This document shows, piece after piece, positions 45,332-57,689 of a DNA stretch of 64,000 nucleotides. The position numbers and the translations under genes were made by a program. The first letter of the stretch is position 1. Every line of letters begins with the position of its first letter. A model generated the notes under the pieces. The model had not been told where the DNA came from. It did no database searches and worked only from the letters and a program-made list of their open reading frames with translations. Location of the stretch: NCBI GenBank assembly GCA_030220185.1, contig JASPKZ010003844.1:4508001-4572000 (forward strand), written 5' to 3'. Source of the DNA: Diploptera punctata (Eukaryota; Arthropoda; Insecta; Blattodea; Blaberidae).

Positions 45332-47132
45332 CTGAAAAAATGAATTTTTACATATTTAAAATATCTAAGTCTACACAAACACATAAGTGAGAAACTGCGT
45401 ATCAAAACAACCTAAACATAACGTAGTACAAATATTGGATATATTCAAACCTTGGAATATACTGTATAGAGGAGAAAGTAAGAATATGATATACATATAT
45501 GAGATGTTTTTGAATCTCAAAATAGATACTGATACTGATATGAAAACTTAAAAAAATTCTAAAATGTATATTACATATGATGCAGCAATGTAAGTTCTGT
45601 GCACATTACAGAATTTCCAAACATATCATTAAAAAGGGAGTGTGATTGCAATGCATATATCATATGAATATACATAATTTTATTCGCTTGGTTTCGACTG
45701 TGGTCACAGACGTAAGTCGCATCATCCGGACTCTGCGTAATCACTATGGCCCCATACTTTACGTAGGAAGCACTGCATCCACAATTCATCTTCAAAATGT
45801 GCAGAAAATTTACAGTTCCAAATATTATATTAGTGTCTTTCTGATCCTGGCTTAATATGTTCAGGATTGTTGTCATCTAAGTCTCTGTCTTATGTCAATT
45901 TTTATGTTCGAGTCGCTTGAGTCATCAGTCTCGTTCTGAACTTTCTTTATCTTTTTAATAACCAAATTTCGTTTCCATGTGGGTGTAAGTGTGGATCACT
46001 TGGGGGTATTGTGAATAAGATTATGTTTGTATGATGAATATATAATCACTGGAAACTCCTGTTTTGCGACCAGATCTCACTATTGTAACTAAAAAATATA
46101 TCATAAGGATTCACTAGACATGATAATGAATTGTTTATAGTTAGGGAGAAGGAGAGTCTCTATTGTTCTGAATCAAATGCAGGTGTGAATGGGATCAAGA
46201 TATCATAGGTATCTCGTTATTTTCAGGTGCATTTTGTGCTTGTTGCTCTATCAGCCAGCTTCTATCGTGCTGACACAAAACCTGCTTCAGAATATATCTC
46301 TCTGTTTAATGTAAAAATTCCAGCCATTAAGAACCCATTCACTGCAATTGAAGACTTTGAAAAATTCAAATAAGCTTTGGCAAAAGTTCAGGAACTTCAA
46401 AATGACTCGATACACTTTGCCATTACGCTTAAGAACAGCCTTACTTTCTCACTGCAATGTGATATCAAAGGCTGCAGTTTGTGAGTCGAATATGATGATA
46501 ATGATACAGTAGCCCTTCGGCCTACTTGAACACATTGCGTGTGTGTTTGTTGTGACCATCTAGCGTCGACAGCAGTGGGGATTCTTCTGATGGTTTTTAA
46601 AAAATTGAAATCTTTTGTGTATGGCATAAATCAATGGATTCATCATTTCAGCCATTCAGAGAAGTCTGACCAGCTACTTCCTGTTGTTGCATTTACCATT
46701 TACTTTGTTGTCATTAGCTGTTAATCCTACATTTAATCTCAAGAATGTAATTGACTAGCTGTATTTTCAAGTCATCTCCTAAGATAAAATAGATGAAATA
46801 TATGCCAACGAAAGCGTACAAAACTGCCACAACGATAATATTAATATTATATAACCACTTTCATATTTTTGGCGGCTCCGTGGCGCAAGCGGTTAGACGC
46901 TCGCCTCTCGCCTCTGGGGTCCCGAGATCGAATCTCGGTCACTCCATGTGGGTTTCGTGGTGGCGAAACGGAGCTTGGGCAGGTTTTTCTCGGGATTTCT
47001 CCCGTTTTCACCTATCACAATTTCATTCTACCACTTTCTCCCTACTCATCTCATCCATTTCATTTCATCTCGTTCATCATCCTCTGTGATGGTACGTCAG
47101 GCGTGGTCGGCCGGCATCCTTGTCATTCACAG

Positions 47133-47166
<34 letters not shown>

Positions 47167-47393
47167 GTTCATCTCATCTCATCCCTCGATCTGGCCCTGA
47201 GTTGGGCACAGGTTGTGGATGTTTAGGATATTTATTTTAATATTTTATGTGTCTAAGTAAAGCATGCTCGTTGTTAAACAAAACACCAGTGATTTCCAAT
47301 GCTTTCTTACGAATTAGTAAGCCTATTTTATTTCTACTCGCATTGATTACTGTAAGAAAGAATATATTTATGCCTGTTGTGAAGTGAACTTAC
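45332..47393 (-). other. ZP gene intron between second and last visible exons
   Basis: The donor ACGTG|GTAAGT at 47394/47393 and acceptor CAG at 45334-45332 give a phase-2 intron of 2062 bp. It contains a SINE-3 (46871-47222) and otherwise no feature. Confidence 0.9.
46871..47222 (+). mobile_element. SINE-3, short form, in ZP intron (antisense)
   Basis: Head GGCGGCTCCGTGGCGCAAGC, B box AGATCGAATCTCGG, body GTACGTCAGGCGTGGTCGG. After a (TA)n run (47136-47163) comes one copy of ATCTCATCCCTCGATCTGG, CCCTGAGT, the progenitor of the 43-bp unit at 18031. Ends about TTGTGGATG. Confidence 0.88.
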
Positions 47394-47628
47394 CACGTGC
47401 AGCGTAATTTCCTGGCCTGATCCCAAACTTCCTGGACGTAGGGGTCGTATTGTATGATGATGGTGTTCTCCACGTAGCTTCCACTTGGAGTTGGCGCTCC
47501 GTAAGCTCCAGCTGCGTTGTGATTAGCAGAGGATGACATTCCGCAGCTGTTTAGATAGATCTCAAAGGTGGCACTGAGATGACCGGTGCCTGGTTTAAGG
47601 TGTACGCAGTGAGAATCGCTGTAAAAAC
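47394..47628 (-). CDS. ZP-domain protein, middle visible exon (ZP-N, second half)
   Basis: Exon of 235 nt; acceptor CTCTCAG before 47628, donor GTAAGT after 47394. It encodes FYSDSHCVHLKPGTGHLS, ATFEIYLNSCGM, a small Ala/Gly/Ser insertion, SYVENTIIIQYDPYVQEVWD and QARKLRCTW. It carries the second, third and fourth conserved cysteines of ZP-N (HC, SC, RC). It enters in phase 1 and leaves in phase 2, matching both neighbours exactly. Confidence 0.93.
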
Positions 47629-49058
47629 CTGAGAGCAATGTGTCAACCGTGAGTCCATGAGTTAACCAGCAAACTGATATCTATATTAAAATGTTAAAAT
47701 AGACAGGGGCACATAAGCAAGCATCATATCTTCCAGATTTGTAATATATCAATTTAAATTTAATATCAAAGCTTATTTTTTAAATCTCTCGAAACAGGTT
47801 AGCGCACTCTGTTTTCAGCTGTCTTTTTTTGAATGGAATTATATTTAACAAAAAAAAGTGGAGTGTATTTTTCGGCATAAATAATCGCCTACCATAGAAT
47901 ACTTTCTATAAAAAAGAGTTCAGAATTGTATCCTACTGTATCACAACTCCAAATTATTCATCCATAGGCACTCATCAACATATATTCTATGGATATTAAT
48001 AAACATCTCGAGCACCTTGATAAATTATTTTCTGAGTTATAGAACGAAAAAAAAAAGTAAATTTTGGACTCGAGAACTCAATAAAAACAATTCAGTGCAA
48101 ATGAAGACAGAGCAAAATGTGAGTGCAACCACCGAGATATATACAGTAATAAATCAGTTAGCGTGATTAGTTGAAATTGATGTAATAAGATTGAAATTGG
48201 TAGACAAATTAGGGAGCTTAACATGAAGAAATTATATACACATATAAGATGAAAAAGGATGTATACAATTTAATTAATTCATATAGGTTACAATTAAATT
48301 TTAATATTATCGAAAACTATATATTGCTTTGAAAAAATTAAACTCGATTCATTACAAATCTGGAAGATGTGGGACTGGCTGTTCACAGTAGACATAACGG
48401 TATTTCTTGGAAATTTGGGGTAAGGAGAGATTTGTTAAGTGTAAATTTATCAAAACGTGAAATGAAGGTCTCAGAAAATATTATTCTTATAGAAGTTGGT
48501 ATTATGTATCCAAATTGAATTAAGCATGATTTGTTAACGCTTGTTCTGAATGCTGTTAATATTAAGAATTATATTTCTGTTATTATGTTCGTTAACATAC
48601 AGTATTATTTATTCCAAACAATTTTTTAATGTGCAATATAATTTTTTTCATCTTCTGTAAAAAGTTTTTTAAAATAAAACTCAAGTTTAAATTACTTCAG
48701 ATTTCTAGCTGAATGAAAATTTAATTAATGGATTTTCGGTAACCGTGTATTTTGGGAACATTACAAGGGTAGAATAATAGTGTTCTAGTCTGGTTAGTTA
48801 TCTTATAATCTATTACTATCATAACCCTAAGTATATGACAACGGAAAGCTGGACTGATAAAATCTTCAGCATGTTTTTGAATCTGTCATCTGATATATTT
48901 CTCTTAAAATGTATTAAGTATTCAAATTTTAATATCGCCTATTGTAGAATTCATTACAGATAGAGTAAGGCAAGGATTTTAGCAAGGTGGTAAGAAAGAC
49001 AGAGATAGAAGAGACGGGCAGTGACAATGTTGTGTTGTCAGCGCCTGAGTGGTCCCAC
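47629..49058 (-). other. ZP gene intron, 1430 bp
   Basis: The donor AAAG|GTGGGA at 49059/49058 and acceptor CAG just before 47628 give a phase-1 intron. No repeat element was recognised in it. Confidence 0.85.
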
Positions 49059-49320
49059 CTTTGGAGAAAATCATCCCGTAGAACGGACGGTCGAACTCAA
49101 TGTTGACCCTCATGTTGGTCTTCTCACATTGCACCTGTAGATGTTTTATCTGCGGCATGTCGGGAGTGGCTAGTGGCCATGAATCGTCACCCCCGCCTCC
49201 TGCGCCGTGAGGCGGTCCATAGACTGGCGGTGGAGGGAGATGGCTAGGAGGTCCATATACTGCTCGATGTTCCAGAGGCAAAGAAGCAGAATCCACCAAG
49301 GGAGCATCGCATTGGGCGCC
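49059..49320 (-). CDS. ZP-domain protein, first visible exon (ZP-N start)
   Basis: Exon of 262 nt; acceptor TTATTTGCAG before 49320, donor GTGGGA after 49059. It encodes GAQCDAPLVDSASLPLEHR, a Pro/Gly-rich AVYGPPSHLPPPPVYGPPHG stretch, then the ZP-N start IKHLQVQCEKTNMRVNIEF and DRPFYGMIFSKG. It begins in phase 0. Its N terminus lacks a signal peptide, so at least one upstream exon with start codon and signal sequence is missing from this annotation; it may lie anywhere to the right. Confidence 0.9.
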
Positions 49321-49677
49321 CTGCAAATAATACGTCCGAAGTATTATTTTAAATATGTTAATATCCATTCTTCAGATACAGAGAACGACGAAAAGACTCT
49401 TAGGTTACATTTTTCCATAAGATACTTAATACAAGAATGAAATGTTAACGAAACTCCATTCGTAATATTAATAACAACTGTTTAATTTTATAGCTTTTAA
49501 TTTAAAACTGAAAATACATAGAAAATTGAAAAAAAAAAAAAAAAGTTTTCTACCTCACGTCACCTATGTACTGTGTCAGAAATCATGTCAATACCATAAT
49601 TGTCGAAATTGAGTTTCACATGCTATTAGATTCTCCATAGAAATCACTGTCTCTTAGAAATTTAAAACAGTAAAAGT

Positions 49678-49983
49678 GGCACGCCGTAGCGTAGTGGTTA
49701 AGGCACTGAGCTACAAGCCGGAGGGTCGAGGGTTCAAGTCCCGTTGGGGTCAGGATTTTTAAACTGACCGAAACCCTCTGGCGACACTATGGCCCTGGGG
49801 TCGACTCAGCCTCTAACTGAAATGAGTACCAGATGCTTGTTCTGGGGTAAAGGCGGCCGTCACGCAGGGCTGACAACCCGGCTGACATAAAAAGTGCCGA
49901 TTGTCTAGAAAAAGTGGGAGCCTTAACCTCCTACTACCCCAAGGGCCTCCTGAGGCCTGTTGTGGGATCACTTTACTTTACTT
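49678..49983 (+). mobile_element. SINE-2
   Basis: Complete from GGCACGCCGTAGCGTAGTGG through CCCTGGGGTCGACTC to GGATCACTTTACTTTACTT, close to 34702-35007. Confidence 0.92.
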
Positions 49984-50127
49984 GAAAAGAAAAAGTTTAG
50001 TAATGGGTTTACCTGAAAAGTTTTGCACACAGTGAAGAATAGCTATGTTGCATAATAATTATACATATATTACATATTTTGTATATTCATTATTAAAAGT
50101 TTTTTCTCAAAAAGTGACTTACTTACA

Positions 50128-50403
50128 CACCGGAAGTTCGAGAGTTCGAGTCCCGGTGGGGTAGGATTTTTAAACTGACTCAAACCTTCTGGTGGTACCA
50201 TGGCCCTGGGGTCAACTCAGCCTCTTACGGAAATGAATGCCAAATGCTTGTTCTGGAGATAAAGGCGGCCGTCACGCAGGGCTGACAACCCGGCTGACAT
50301 CAAGTGCCGATTATATAAAAAAAATTGGGAGCCTTAACCTCCTAATACCCCAAAGGTCTCCTGTACCCTGTCATGGAATCACTTTACTTACCTTACCTTA
50401 CCC
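50128..50403 (+). mobile_element. SINE-2, 5' truncated and degenerate
   Basis: Starts in the T-arm region (CACCGGAAGTTCGAGAGTTC) and runs to ATCACTTTACTTACC. The A box is missing. It lies about 145 bp after the SINE-2 at 49678 in the same orientation. Confidence 0.88.
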
Positions 50404-51182
50404 TACTACTATAATTTATAGTAATTCACGAATAAAGTGCTGACAAAATAGTTATTTGCGAAAAAAAAACAGTACATTTGCGAACCAAAGTACACAAGGC
50501 ATTTGATTATATTTACCACAATAAATTCGTACCTAAAATCGGCGCACTTATATTACTTCCAACCTGTAAGTTATATTATTCTATTCTTAGTATGCTATAT
50601 TCTGTTCTGTTCGGGATATATTACATTCTACAGCAAATTAGTTTTATTGAAAGTCAAATATATTTTGTTTCATCGAGTACCCCATGTGAAAAAGTTACGA
50701 TTTTCAAGTACTTATCTGGTAATTATAGATTCACTCGATATTTTGGAAGTTACTATCGCCGGTAGCACTGTAACACATTGAGCGATCCCCTAACCTACAA
50801 ACATCATCACTTCCGTTGTTTGCCTTTTGTTTTGCTACGTCTACTCTCACACACTCGTGCGGTCAGAACAATCACACGTCTGTCTTAACCTCAATGTTTT
50901 AATTCTGATATCACTAAGTATTTTGTTTAATTACTTCAAGTATAATTTTAGTCGGATTTAAGTCAGCTTACGTTCCATAACCTCATAAATAAAACTAATA
51001 TTTGCGGATTTAACGCAATAGAACATTAAGTAAATATTTTATCTGATGGAATATAAGATTAAAGGTAAGCTACAAACGTAAACTCATTTGTAAACAATTT
51101 TGTATCACTATATTTATATTTAAAATTTCCTCAAAATTTTGTTTTAATACTCGTCGCTCTGTGTAAATGCCCTACTTGATAA
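50404..51182. other. intergenic, no feature seen
   Basis: The overlapping ORFs at 50478-50781 have no recognisable family. Confidence 0.4.
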
Positions 51183-51314
51183 TTTTACCATCAAAAGCGT
51201 GGGGTGCTCTATATCAATGAATATTTTTGATAAGAAACAATATTGGTAAAAGTAAAGTCTCTAAGAAGAAAGCGTAAAAACCATTAAAAGCACCCCACGC
51301 TTTTGATGGTAAAA
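51183..51314. repeat. 132-bp foldback with perfect 26-bp arms
   Basis: The left arm 51183-51208 (TTTTACCATCAAAAGCGTGG plus GGTGCT) is exactly inverted at 51289-51314. The 80-bp loop is A-rich. The flanks extend the pairing with one bulge. It could be a tiny MITE or a hairpin RNA precursor. Confidence 0.9.
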
Positions 51315-51449
51315 ATTATGTTTTTTTTTTTGTAGATAACTCTAGTTTTATTCTAAATGTGTTGGAGATGATTTTTTTGTTGACCACTTTAATTTTATCC
51401 CAAGCATGTTGGAAATTAAAATTATTTTTCATTTTTTAGTTCAGTTTTC

Positions 51450-51540
51450 TAATAAAGCGTGTTGTTTTAGTTTTTTAAACTATTATTTATTTTTTAGTTT
51501 TGTTTTCTAATAAAGCGTGTTGTTTTAGTTTTTTAATTTA
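51450..51540. repeat. short tandem duplication
   Basis: CTAATAAAGCGTGTTGTTTT flanked by TTTTTAGTT occurs twice about 60 bp apart. Confidence 0.75.
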
Positions 51541-51607
51541 TAGTTTAATTGATTGTCATAAACCGGAATTCCATGAAAATGTAATTGCTAAATACTCTTA
51601 TAAAAAA

Positions 51608-51700
51608 TCCTCCGGGCCGGATTTGAACCAGCGACCCATGGATTACTGAAATTATATACCACTACAGTCCACCGCTCTGCCAACAGAGCTCTTACAACGA
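51608..51700 (-). tRNA. tRNA-Tyr(GTA) pseudogene with intron
   Basis: The minus strand has the tRNA-Tyr pattern: D arm GAGCTCTGTTGGCAGAGC, GGTGGACTGTAGTGG with anticodon GTA (51665-51663), a short intron after the anticodon (TATATAATTTCAG region), ATCCATGGGTCGCTGG, B box GGTTCAAATCC and 3' acceptor strand CCGGAGGA. Tyr tRNAs are the classic intron-bearing eukaryotic tRNAs. A TTTTTT terminator follows. The 5' acceptor strand (about TCGTTGT) does not pair with CCGGAGG, so the acceptor stem is destroyed; probably a pseudogene. Confidence 0.7.
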
Positions 51701-52225
51701 TTGACTAAAAAGTCGGTAAGTCCGCAACCTATTATACCGGTTTTTTTTTCTCTGATGATTCTGGCCAGGATTTTACAAAAAAGTAATGAAATTATTGTAT
51801 TTTCATTGATCCTTTACAGTATACAAAGTTTCAAGTCGATCCAATGATTTTAAGTGGGTGAAAATCGCGTTCAAAGATTCCGTTACATAGGTAGATGGAC
51901 AGATACAGGTCAAGCTAATATAAAGCGTGTAAAAAATTATACGTAATGGATGATTTGGAATTAATAAAATATATTTCATTATGTTCCACAGACAATTAAT
52001 AAAAAAGTTATTTTTTATTACAACTATTCGGAAAGAGTAACTCATACTTGGATTAAAGACAAGGTATTTACGTTTACCCCTCCTCTATATAAATTCTTAT
52101 ATCCACAGAAAAAACATATTATGAGAAGCAGCTAATATAAATATTATTTCTCAATAGACCCAAAATAGCCTACTTGTTCAACATAATTAGGTGATTTTTG
52201 ATAAAAAAAAGTACTTAATTATTAT

Positions 52226-52848
52226 CATAAGTAATGCCAGGAGTGATTTCCAATTATCGATAAATTCACGACTCACGAAGTGTATTTATCTAGGGAATTT
52301 GGAAATCAAGAGTGGCATTTGTTAGGACTATTTAACGAATAATATTAAGCTGTTTACTCACAAATCATTGTTTAGCTATAGTTATTTTAAAATCTTTATA
52401 TATTTAATGTAAACGGCGATGTTTGAAAACAAATCAGAAATGTGAGGTTATGTTCATTCACTGCACCTCGATCATATTGTTTATTGCCAAATAAGATCGC
52501 AATATTCTAAGTGTGCACCCAAGTGGAGAAATAATGAAACACATCAAGCTATATATCATAATCAACATTACGGCTTATTCATTTATTTTTTTAGTAAACA
52601 ACTCAGTAAAATCAAGGAATCTTTTCATTATTTGCTATATTCAATGTACTTGTTGGAGAAAAAATAATGATTTGACCTGTTCAGAACATTAAAAAGGAGG
52701 AGCTTTCTTTATCACAAAAGCAGGAGCTGATAAAGAGAAATCGATAAAGAGCGAGATGAAACACGACTGTGATTGGTTGTAAATCAAATATCATTGTAAC
52801 GTGATTGGTCATTGGCTCCCATTTGGGGCATGAGTTAAATAGTCATCA
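52226..52848 (+). repeat. REP-2 interspersed repeat, copy 2
   Basis: Starts TCATAAGTAATGCCAGGAG, with a hairpin formed by ATTTCCAATTATCGATAAAT and its inverse, then the shared core and CCCATTTGGGGCATGAGTTA at the end. The middle differs from copies 1 and 3. Confidence 0.85.
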
Positions 52849-53282
52849 TCACTTAATCGATTTCCCAAAAGTTTTTATTTTATTAGTTACCATGTTTTAC
52901 GATCGAGTGCCTCGATTACATTTAGGTGGTGCTGATGGAATAAAAGGGCCTCATTCTTTATCCATATTGCTGTTTAATGTTTACGAAAGTACGAGTAATT
53001 TGGAGATATGACTAGAAAGTTATAAGCAGGTTAAGTAGTGATATGTGAACCTAATAATACTTATTGTAATTACTGGAATGTAGAACAGAATCAACACTGA
53101 ATTCTTCTCCAAGTCATTACTTCTGTTTCTACCGTATAAGGTGTGATGTTTCTATGTCAAGGTCGTTAAAATAAGTGATTATGATACGACACTCATAAAA
53201 TATTTAATGCCCTCGACTTGATGAAACACGTTTATTTTATTGAAAAAGCCAATGAATATTTAATTAATTTAATTTCATGAAT
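52849..53282. other. intergenic, no feature seen
   Basis: No recognisable family or supported ORF. Confidence 0.4.
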
Positions 53283-53480
53283 ATGGTCCACCAGTATGAT
53301 CTGGGGGAAGTTCTTGCCTCAGACTCAGTAGGCCCGGCCTCGATCTCCCTTCTAAACAACTTTCTTGGGTGAACTTTTTCGAGAATTTTTCTCACCTGTA
53401 AGACAAATGCGGGGAGACGTTAAATGTCAAATATTCCCCGAACACAATTTGGCCATCATTATATTCCCCTTGTTCAATGC
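53283..53480 (+). repeat. old, degenerate SINE-1-like copy
   Basis: GGTCCACCAGTATGATCTGG, a damaged B box, TTTCTCACCTGTAAGACAA and CCCCGAACACAATTTGGCC follow the SINE-1 order with many differences. Confidence 0.65.
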
Positions 53481-53714
53481 GAAAGTATGAGTGAATGTTG
53501 TGACTTGTCTTAAGAGACCATGTTGCCTCGGATGTGGGCCTCGCATTGAGCTGATAACCCATCCGCCTTCTATGCCTTTGTATGGTCAGAAAATATGTAA
53601 GTGATCCAGAATTAAAAGTTATCTCCTGACTGGTCGTGTCTACATAAGAGCTGGGAGAGGTTAAACTATGGAAAAGAAAGAAAGAAAAAATTAATGAATA
53701 AGAAAATATCTCTC

Positions 53715-53790
53715 CCCTTTTTTCTCTGTCTCTCTCACTCTTTCTCTATCTTTCTCTCTCTCTCTCTTACTCTCTCTCTCTCTCTCTTCC
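53715..53790. repeat. (TC)n-rich microsatellite
   Basis: Imperfect CTCTCT tract. Confidence 0.85.
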
Positions 53791-53949
53791 TTATTTTAAC
53801 TTTACCCTCTGCTGTCCGAGACAATACGAAGATAATGCGAAGTCAATATAAAACATCAACGCATGCATTCGTACTAAGCAAAGCTAATATATTGTGTGAT
53901 TTTGATGACCGGATGCTATTCGGTGAATAATTGGATCTTAAAGTTTATT

Positions 53950-54085
53950 TACATATTGTCTTACAGGTAAGGAAAAATCTTGAAAAAGCATAGTAACCAG
54001 AAAACTTGTCCCGACAGAAATCGAACTCGCGGCCACTTCGTCCGAGGTAATGGCCTACTCCTAGATTACAGTGCAGTGGTAGACA
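53950..54085 (-). repeat. old SINE-1-like head, minus
   Basis: The minus strand shows CGAGTTCGATTTCTGTCGGG and CTTACCTGTAAGACAA, the SINE-1 head and first body segment only. Confidence 0.55.
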
Positions 54086-54869
54086 ATCTAATAAAACTAT
54101 TAATTGGATTTCAAGAATAACGATACGAAATATTATGTAATTTACGTACATACTTATTAAGCTGGTTTTTTTATCTCTCTCTTTTTCTTAGTTTAATCTC
54201 TCCCTTGTAGGAACTTTCACAGACACTACACGTCAGTGATTCTAACACTAACGAAACCTGTCGGGAGAGGATATTTAACTCTGAATGCCATACAAAGTAT
54301 TTGACAAATAAGGACAAAGAAAGCCTCCCCGGATAAGTAAACAGCTCATTAACAAATTAGATATTTATGAGATGAATGGATTATTTAATAGAATAACATT
54401 ATCGAGTAAGTTGGCTCAGACGTAGTTGAGACTCCTATTCGAGAGGTTCGGGTTCAACAGTGTTACCATGTTCTCTTCCTTGGTTTCCTCCAGTCGTCAA
54501 TGCAAATTATAGTTTGGAATATCATTGGCACGGTTCGTCTTATCATAATCATTGATTTAACAACACTACAATTAAAATTAAAATAGCGATCTTTTATATA
54601 AAACGGATGAAGAAATCGATAATAAAACTCACAGCTTATCTGTATATAACTAAATATTCTAGACGTGATATGATCTCATATGTTAAAACTTCTATTAAAA
54701 AGCAATGTATTAAATAAAAAATAGGCATATAATTATGTAAGAATGCTCACGACCGTTAGTATCTAGTTAATATATGTTTTAAGAAAATAACTTAATACCG
54801 GGCTAGCAACCTACTTCAAGGTATATCTTACAAATTGCTCGCAGTCCCAAGGTTCAAGCCTCGGATCAA

Positions 54870-54990
54870 ACCAATGGACGGGAGAAGAACAAGAGGAAGA
54901 CCAGCCAAGAGATGGATAGACAGTGGATGCACATCCAATACGTCTTCCTGCGAGGAGTGATTTGGGAAATAAACAGGATGAAAATGCTAC
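54870..54990 (+). pseudogene. LINE C-terminal fragment
   Basis: The plus strand encodes MDGRRTRGRPAKRWIDSG, the RGRPxKRW motif of LINE C termini, in a short broken frame. Confidence 0.5.
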
Positions 54991-55057
54991 AAATTATGAA
55001 AGAGAAGAAGAACTTAATACCTTAATTATTATCATATATATATATATATATATATAT

Positions 55058-55406
55058 GTCCACCGCTGTGGTCTCGAGGTAGCGTGCTGCCTTGTCACGC
55101 AGCGGGCCCGGGTTCGATCCCCGGTAGGGGCAGTTTTTCTGGGTGAGGTTTTTACGGGGTTTTTCCTCACCTGTAAGACAAATGTCAGGAAAACTTTAAG
55201 GCCCAAACGGTCCCCGAAATCATATGGCCATCATCCTTATCATTATCATCCTTACCATTATCAATATCATCATCATCCTTCACCGGTGTGGAAAGCAACG
55301 GGAAGCTACCACACCTACACAATTCCCTAGTAAAGCTGCAAGTATAGCATGAAAATGCTATGATTGCAGTGAAGGACCTGCCTTCGGGCAGAATTACTAT
55401 GGATGG
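55058..55406 (+). mobile_element. SINE-1 inserted in a (TA)n run
   Basis: Full-length copy from GTCCACCGCTGTGGTCTCG to GGATGG. Flanked on both sides by ATATATAT, consistent with target duplication but not provable in a microsatellite. Confidence 0.9.
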
Positions 55407-55873
55407 ATATATATATCCCTTATCAAATTATTGTTATTTTTTATTATTATTAATCTAGTTTGCTAGCACTTCTTGTTAGTATTATTTTGATAGTACAAAT
55501 ATGCTATGTAACTTACTGTTCAATGTAACTATATCTACTGTTCCACAGGTTTTATACATATAATCACATATGCGCAATTATGTTATAAGCAGTGTATTCC
55601 GTGGATTTGACTTGTGATTTAGGCCTATATTATTGCACGGACAGTAAATATAGTAACAGTATTGATATTAATAACAATGTTATGGCATATGAGTACCCGT
55701 ATGGAGTGCAGGAGAAAGTTGAAGAATACGTTAAATTGCTCAAACCATGCTCAAAATCTGATCGTTATAAAACAAATTAAGTAAACCTACTATATGGGTG
55801 TTATGAAAGTATTCTTCACGTTGCTGACACTAAAATTAATAATTTTATAGTTATCAAAACTGGCTTTGTAGGC

Positions 55874-55932
<59 letters not shown>

Positions 55933-55941
55933 TAATAATAA
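55874..55941. repeat. (AAT)n microsatellite
   Basis: Trinucleotide run with one AAC unit near the right end. Confidence 0.95.
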
Positions 55942-55993
55942 AATACCAAGATAGGAACACTAGAAGGGAAAGGAAATGTATCTGTTATTATAT

Positions 55994-56290
55994 CGGCCGC
56001 TGTGGACTAGTGGTTATGCTCCTTGCCTCTGGTCCCGAGGGTCGCGGGTTCAAACGCGGCCGGGGTTGATGGATTTTTTAGGACGGAAAAATCCAAGGAG
56101 CAAGTCCTCCGGGAGGGACTTTAAGCTGTGGGTCCCGAGTCTGAAGATTTTCACGCTCGTAAAAAATCCTTAAGCCTGAATGAAAAGGCCTCTAAGCAAA
56201 ATCTACCGAATTTTCCCGTCCTAGTACTACCTTGGTTTCCTAGACGTCAGTATGAGGCGGAACCCTGACCACGGACCACTCAAAATGACA
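55994..56290 (+). repeat. SINE-5 tRNA-derived SINE, copy 1
   Basis: Head CGGCCGCTGTGGACTAGTGG with GGGTCGCGGGTTCAAACGCG, body GTTGATGGATTTTT, GGGAGGGACTTTAAGC, GTCCCGAGTCTGAAGATTTT. Matches 57690-57870 (minus) and 61569-61800. Confidence 0.85.
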
Positions 56291-56395
56291 TCTATACGAA
56301 AACAAGTGTAACTAAATTAATATGGTTCAAATTCTTCCCTGTAGGGGGAGAGCGCCTAAATCTCTGTAAAAGGGAAAACATGGGCTTACAATACA

Positions 56396-56396
<1 letters not shown>

Positions 56397-56472
<76 letters not shown>
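56397..56472. repeat. (ATT)n microsatellite
   Basis: About 25 units; it generates a poly-Y ORF. Confidence 0.95.
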
Positions 56473-56473
<1 letters not shown>

Positions 56474-56489
56474 ATAAGATTGTTACAAC

Positions 56490-57120
56490 TGGCGTTATTT
56501 CTCTGTTTCCAATTTCCTGTTTCTTCTGTCTAAGCAGTCTTTCTCTTCCAAACCTCTTCCTCTCATGAATTCCCTGATATCAATCTTCCAACTGTGTTTA
56601 AGTTGTCCCAGTTCCTTTCTCCTTGATGACACCCATTCTACGATCTTCTTTGGTCATTCTGTGTTCTTCATCCTAATTGTATGTCCTTGCCACATTAACT
56701 GTCGCTTCTGTATTTTCATCAATGATCCCATAACTTCTCTTATTTGTGTGTTTGGTATTTTAGCTAATCTTGTTTTTCTGTGTCACAAACCCATATCAGT
56801 AGGCATAAGTGTTTTCCTTAATGTTTGTTTACATTCCATATTTCAGCTCCAAATAATATAACACTTCAAACAATAATTCTGTATGTATGTATTCCTTTAC
56901 TTTTCCCATAAGATAGAGTTTAACTGTCTTATTAGGTTTCGGCCTTTATTACTCGTAATTCTACATGTAAATTCCTCACCATTACTACCATCTTTGTTAA
57001 ATATAACTCCGAAATATTTGCATTTTTCCACTCTTTTATTTTCTTAATTTTATAATTATAAATTACTTACATAACTTTAATACCTTCTACTACGTATTCA
57101 TTTTTTAAAAATAATAGTCA
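56490..57120 (-). pseudogene. LINE C-terminal region, minus
   Basis: Minus strand in broken frames: YRIIV-SVILFGAEIWNVNKH (about 56850), IREVMGSLMKIQKRQLMWQG, RMKNTEWPKKIVEWV and a Lys/Arg-rich REFMRGRGLEE. These are the post-RT and C-terminal motifs of an insect LINE ORF. It is distinct from the 26-kb copies. Confidence 0.65.
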
Positions 57121-57689
57121 GTATAAATATAGTGGGGGAGAATACGATGATATCGACATGTGCGGAGATGGAAATGGAAAGGATCCTTAAATTAATATGT
57201 AGTTGGGAAATCAATAGAAGTAGGCTACATGATAGACTAAAGAATAATTGGCGGAACAAAGTAGAATATTCAATACAACATACCTATATTATTAACTGTA
57301 CGGTTTTGTGTAATGTCCCTTGAACAAGATATTTTACTCGTCGAGGCGAATATGAAAAATATTCATATTTCTTTTAGTGAAAGGAATTAATTTCATTCAA
57401 ATGAATAGTGGTATGTTTATATATTTTATGCCATTACCATTAATATACAGTATAAATCTGTCTGAACATCCTATTATATGCATGTATATACCCCATACGT
57501 CTCTTGTGGAGACATGGATGCTCCCGTAGCGGAGTTTCTTGACCAAACTAATTTAGTTACGCTTATTTCCCCACAGATGTTAGTGAGTGACATGTGGTAA
57601 ATGCATTGCCTCAATGATACATCTAGTAGGAACTAAAATATTATCTGGATAGGGAAGGGGTTATATTTTGCTCAGATACGCTAATTTAG

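Noticed and set aside
45571..45876. ORFs inside the ZP intron (101 codons minus, 69 codons plus)
   Set aside because: No splice sites in phase with the neighbouring exons and no ZP or other motif.
54820..54880. tRNA-like sequence near GGTTCAAGCCTCGGATC
   Set aside because: A B-box-like word without a convincing A box or arms.
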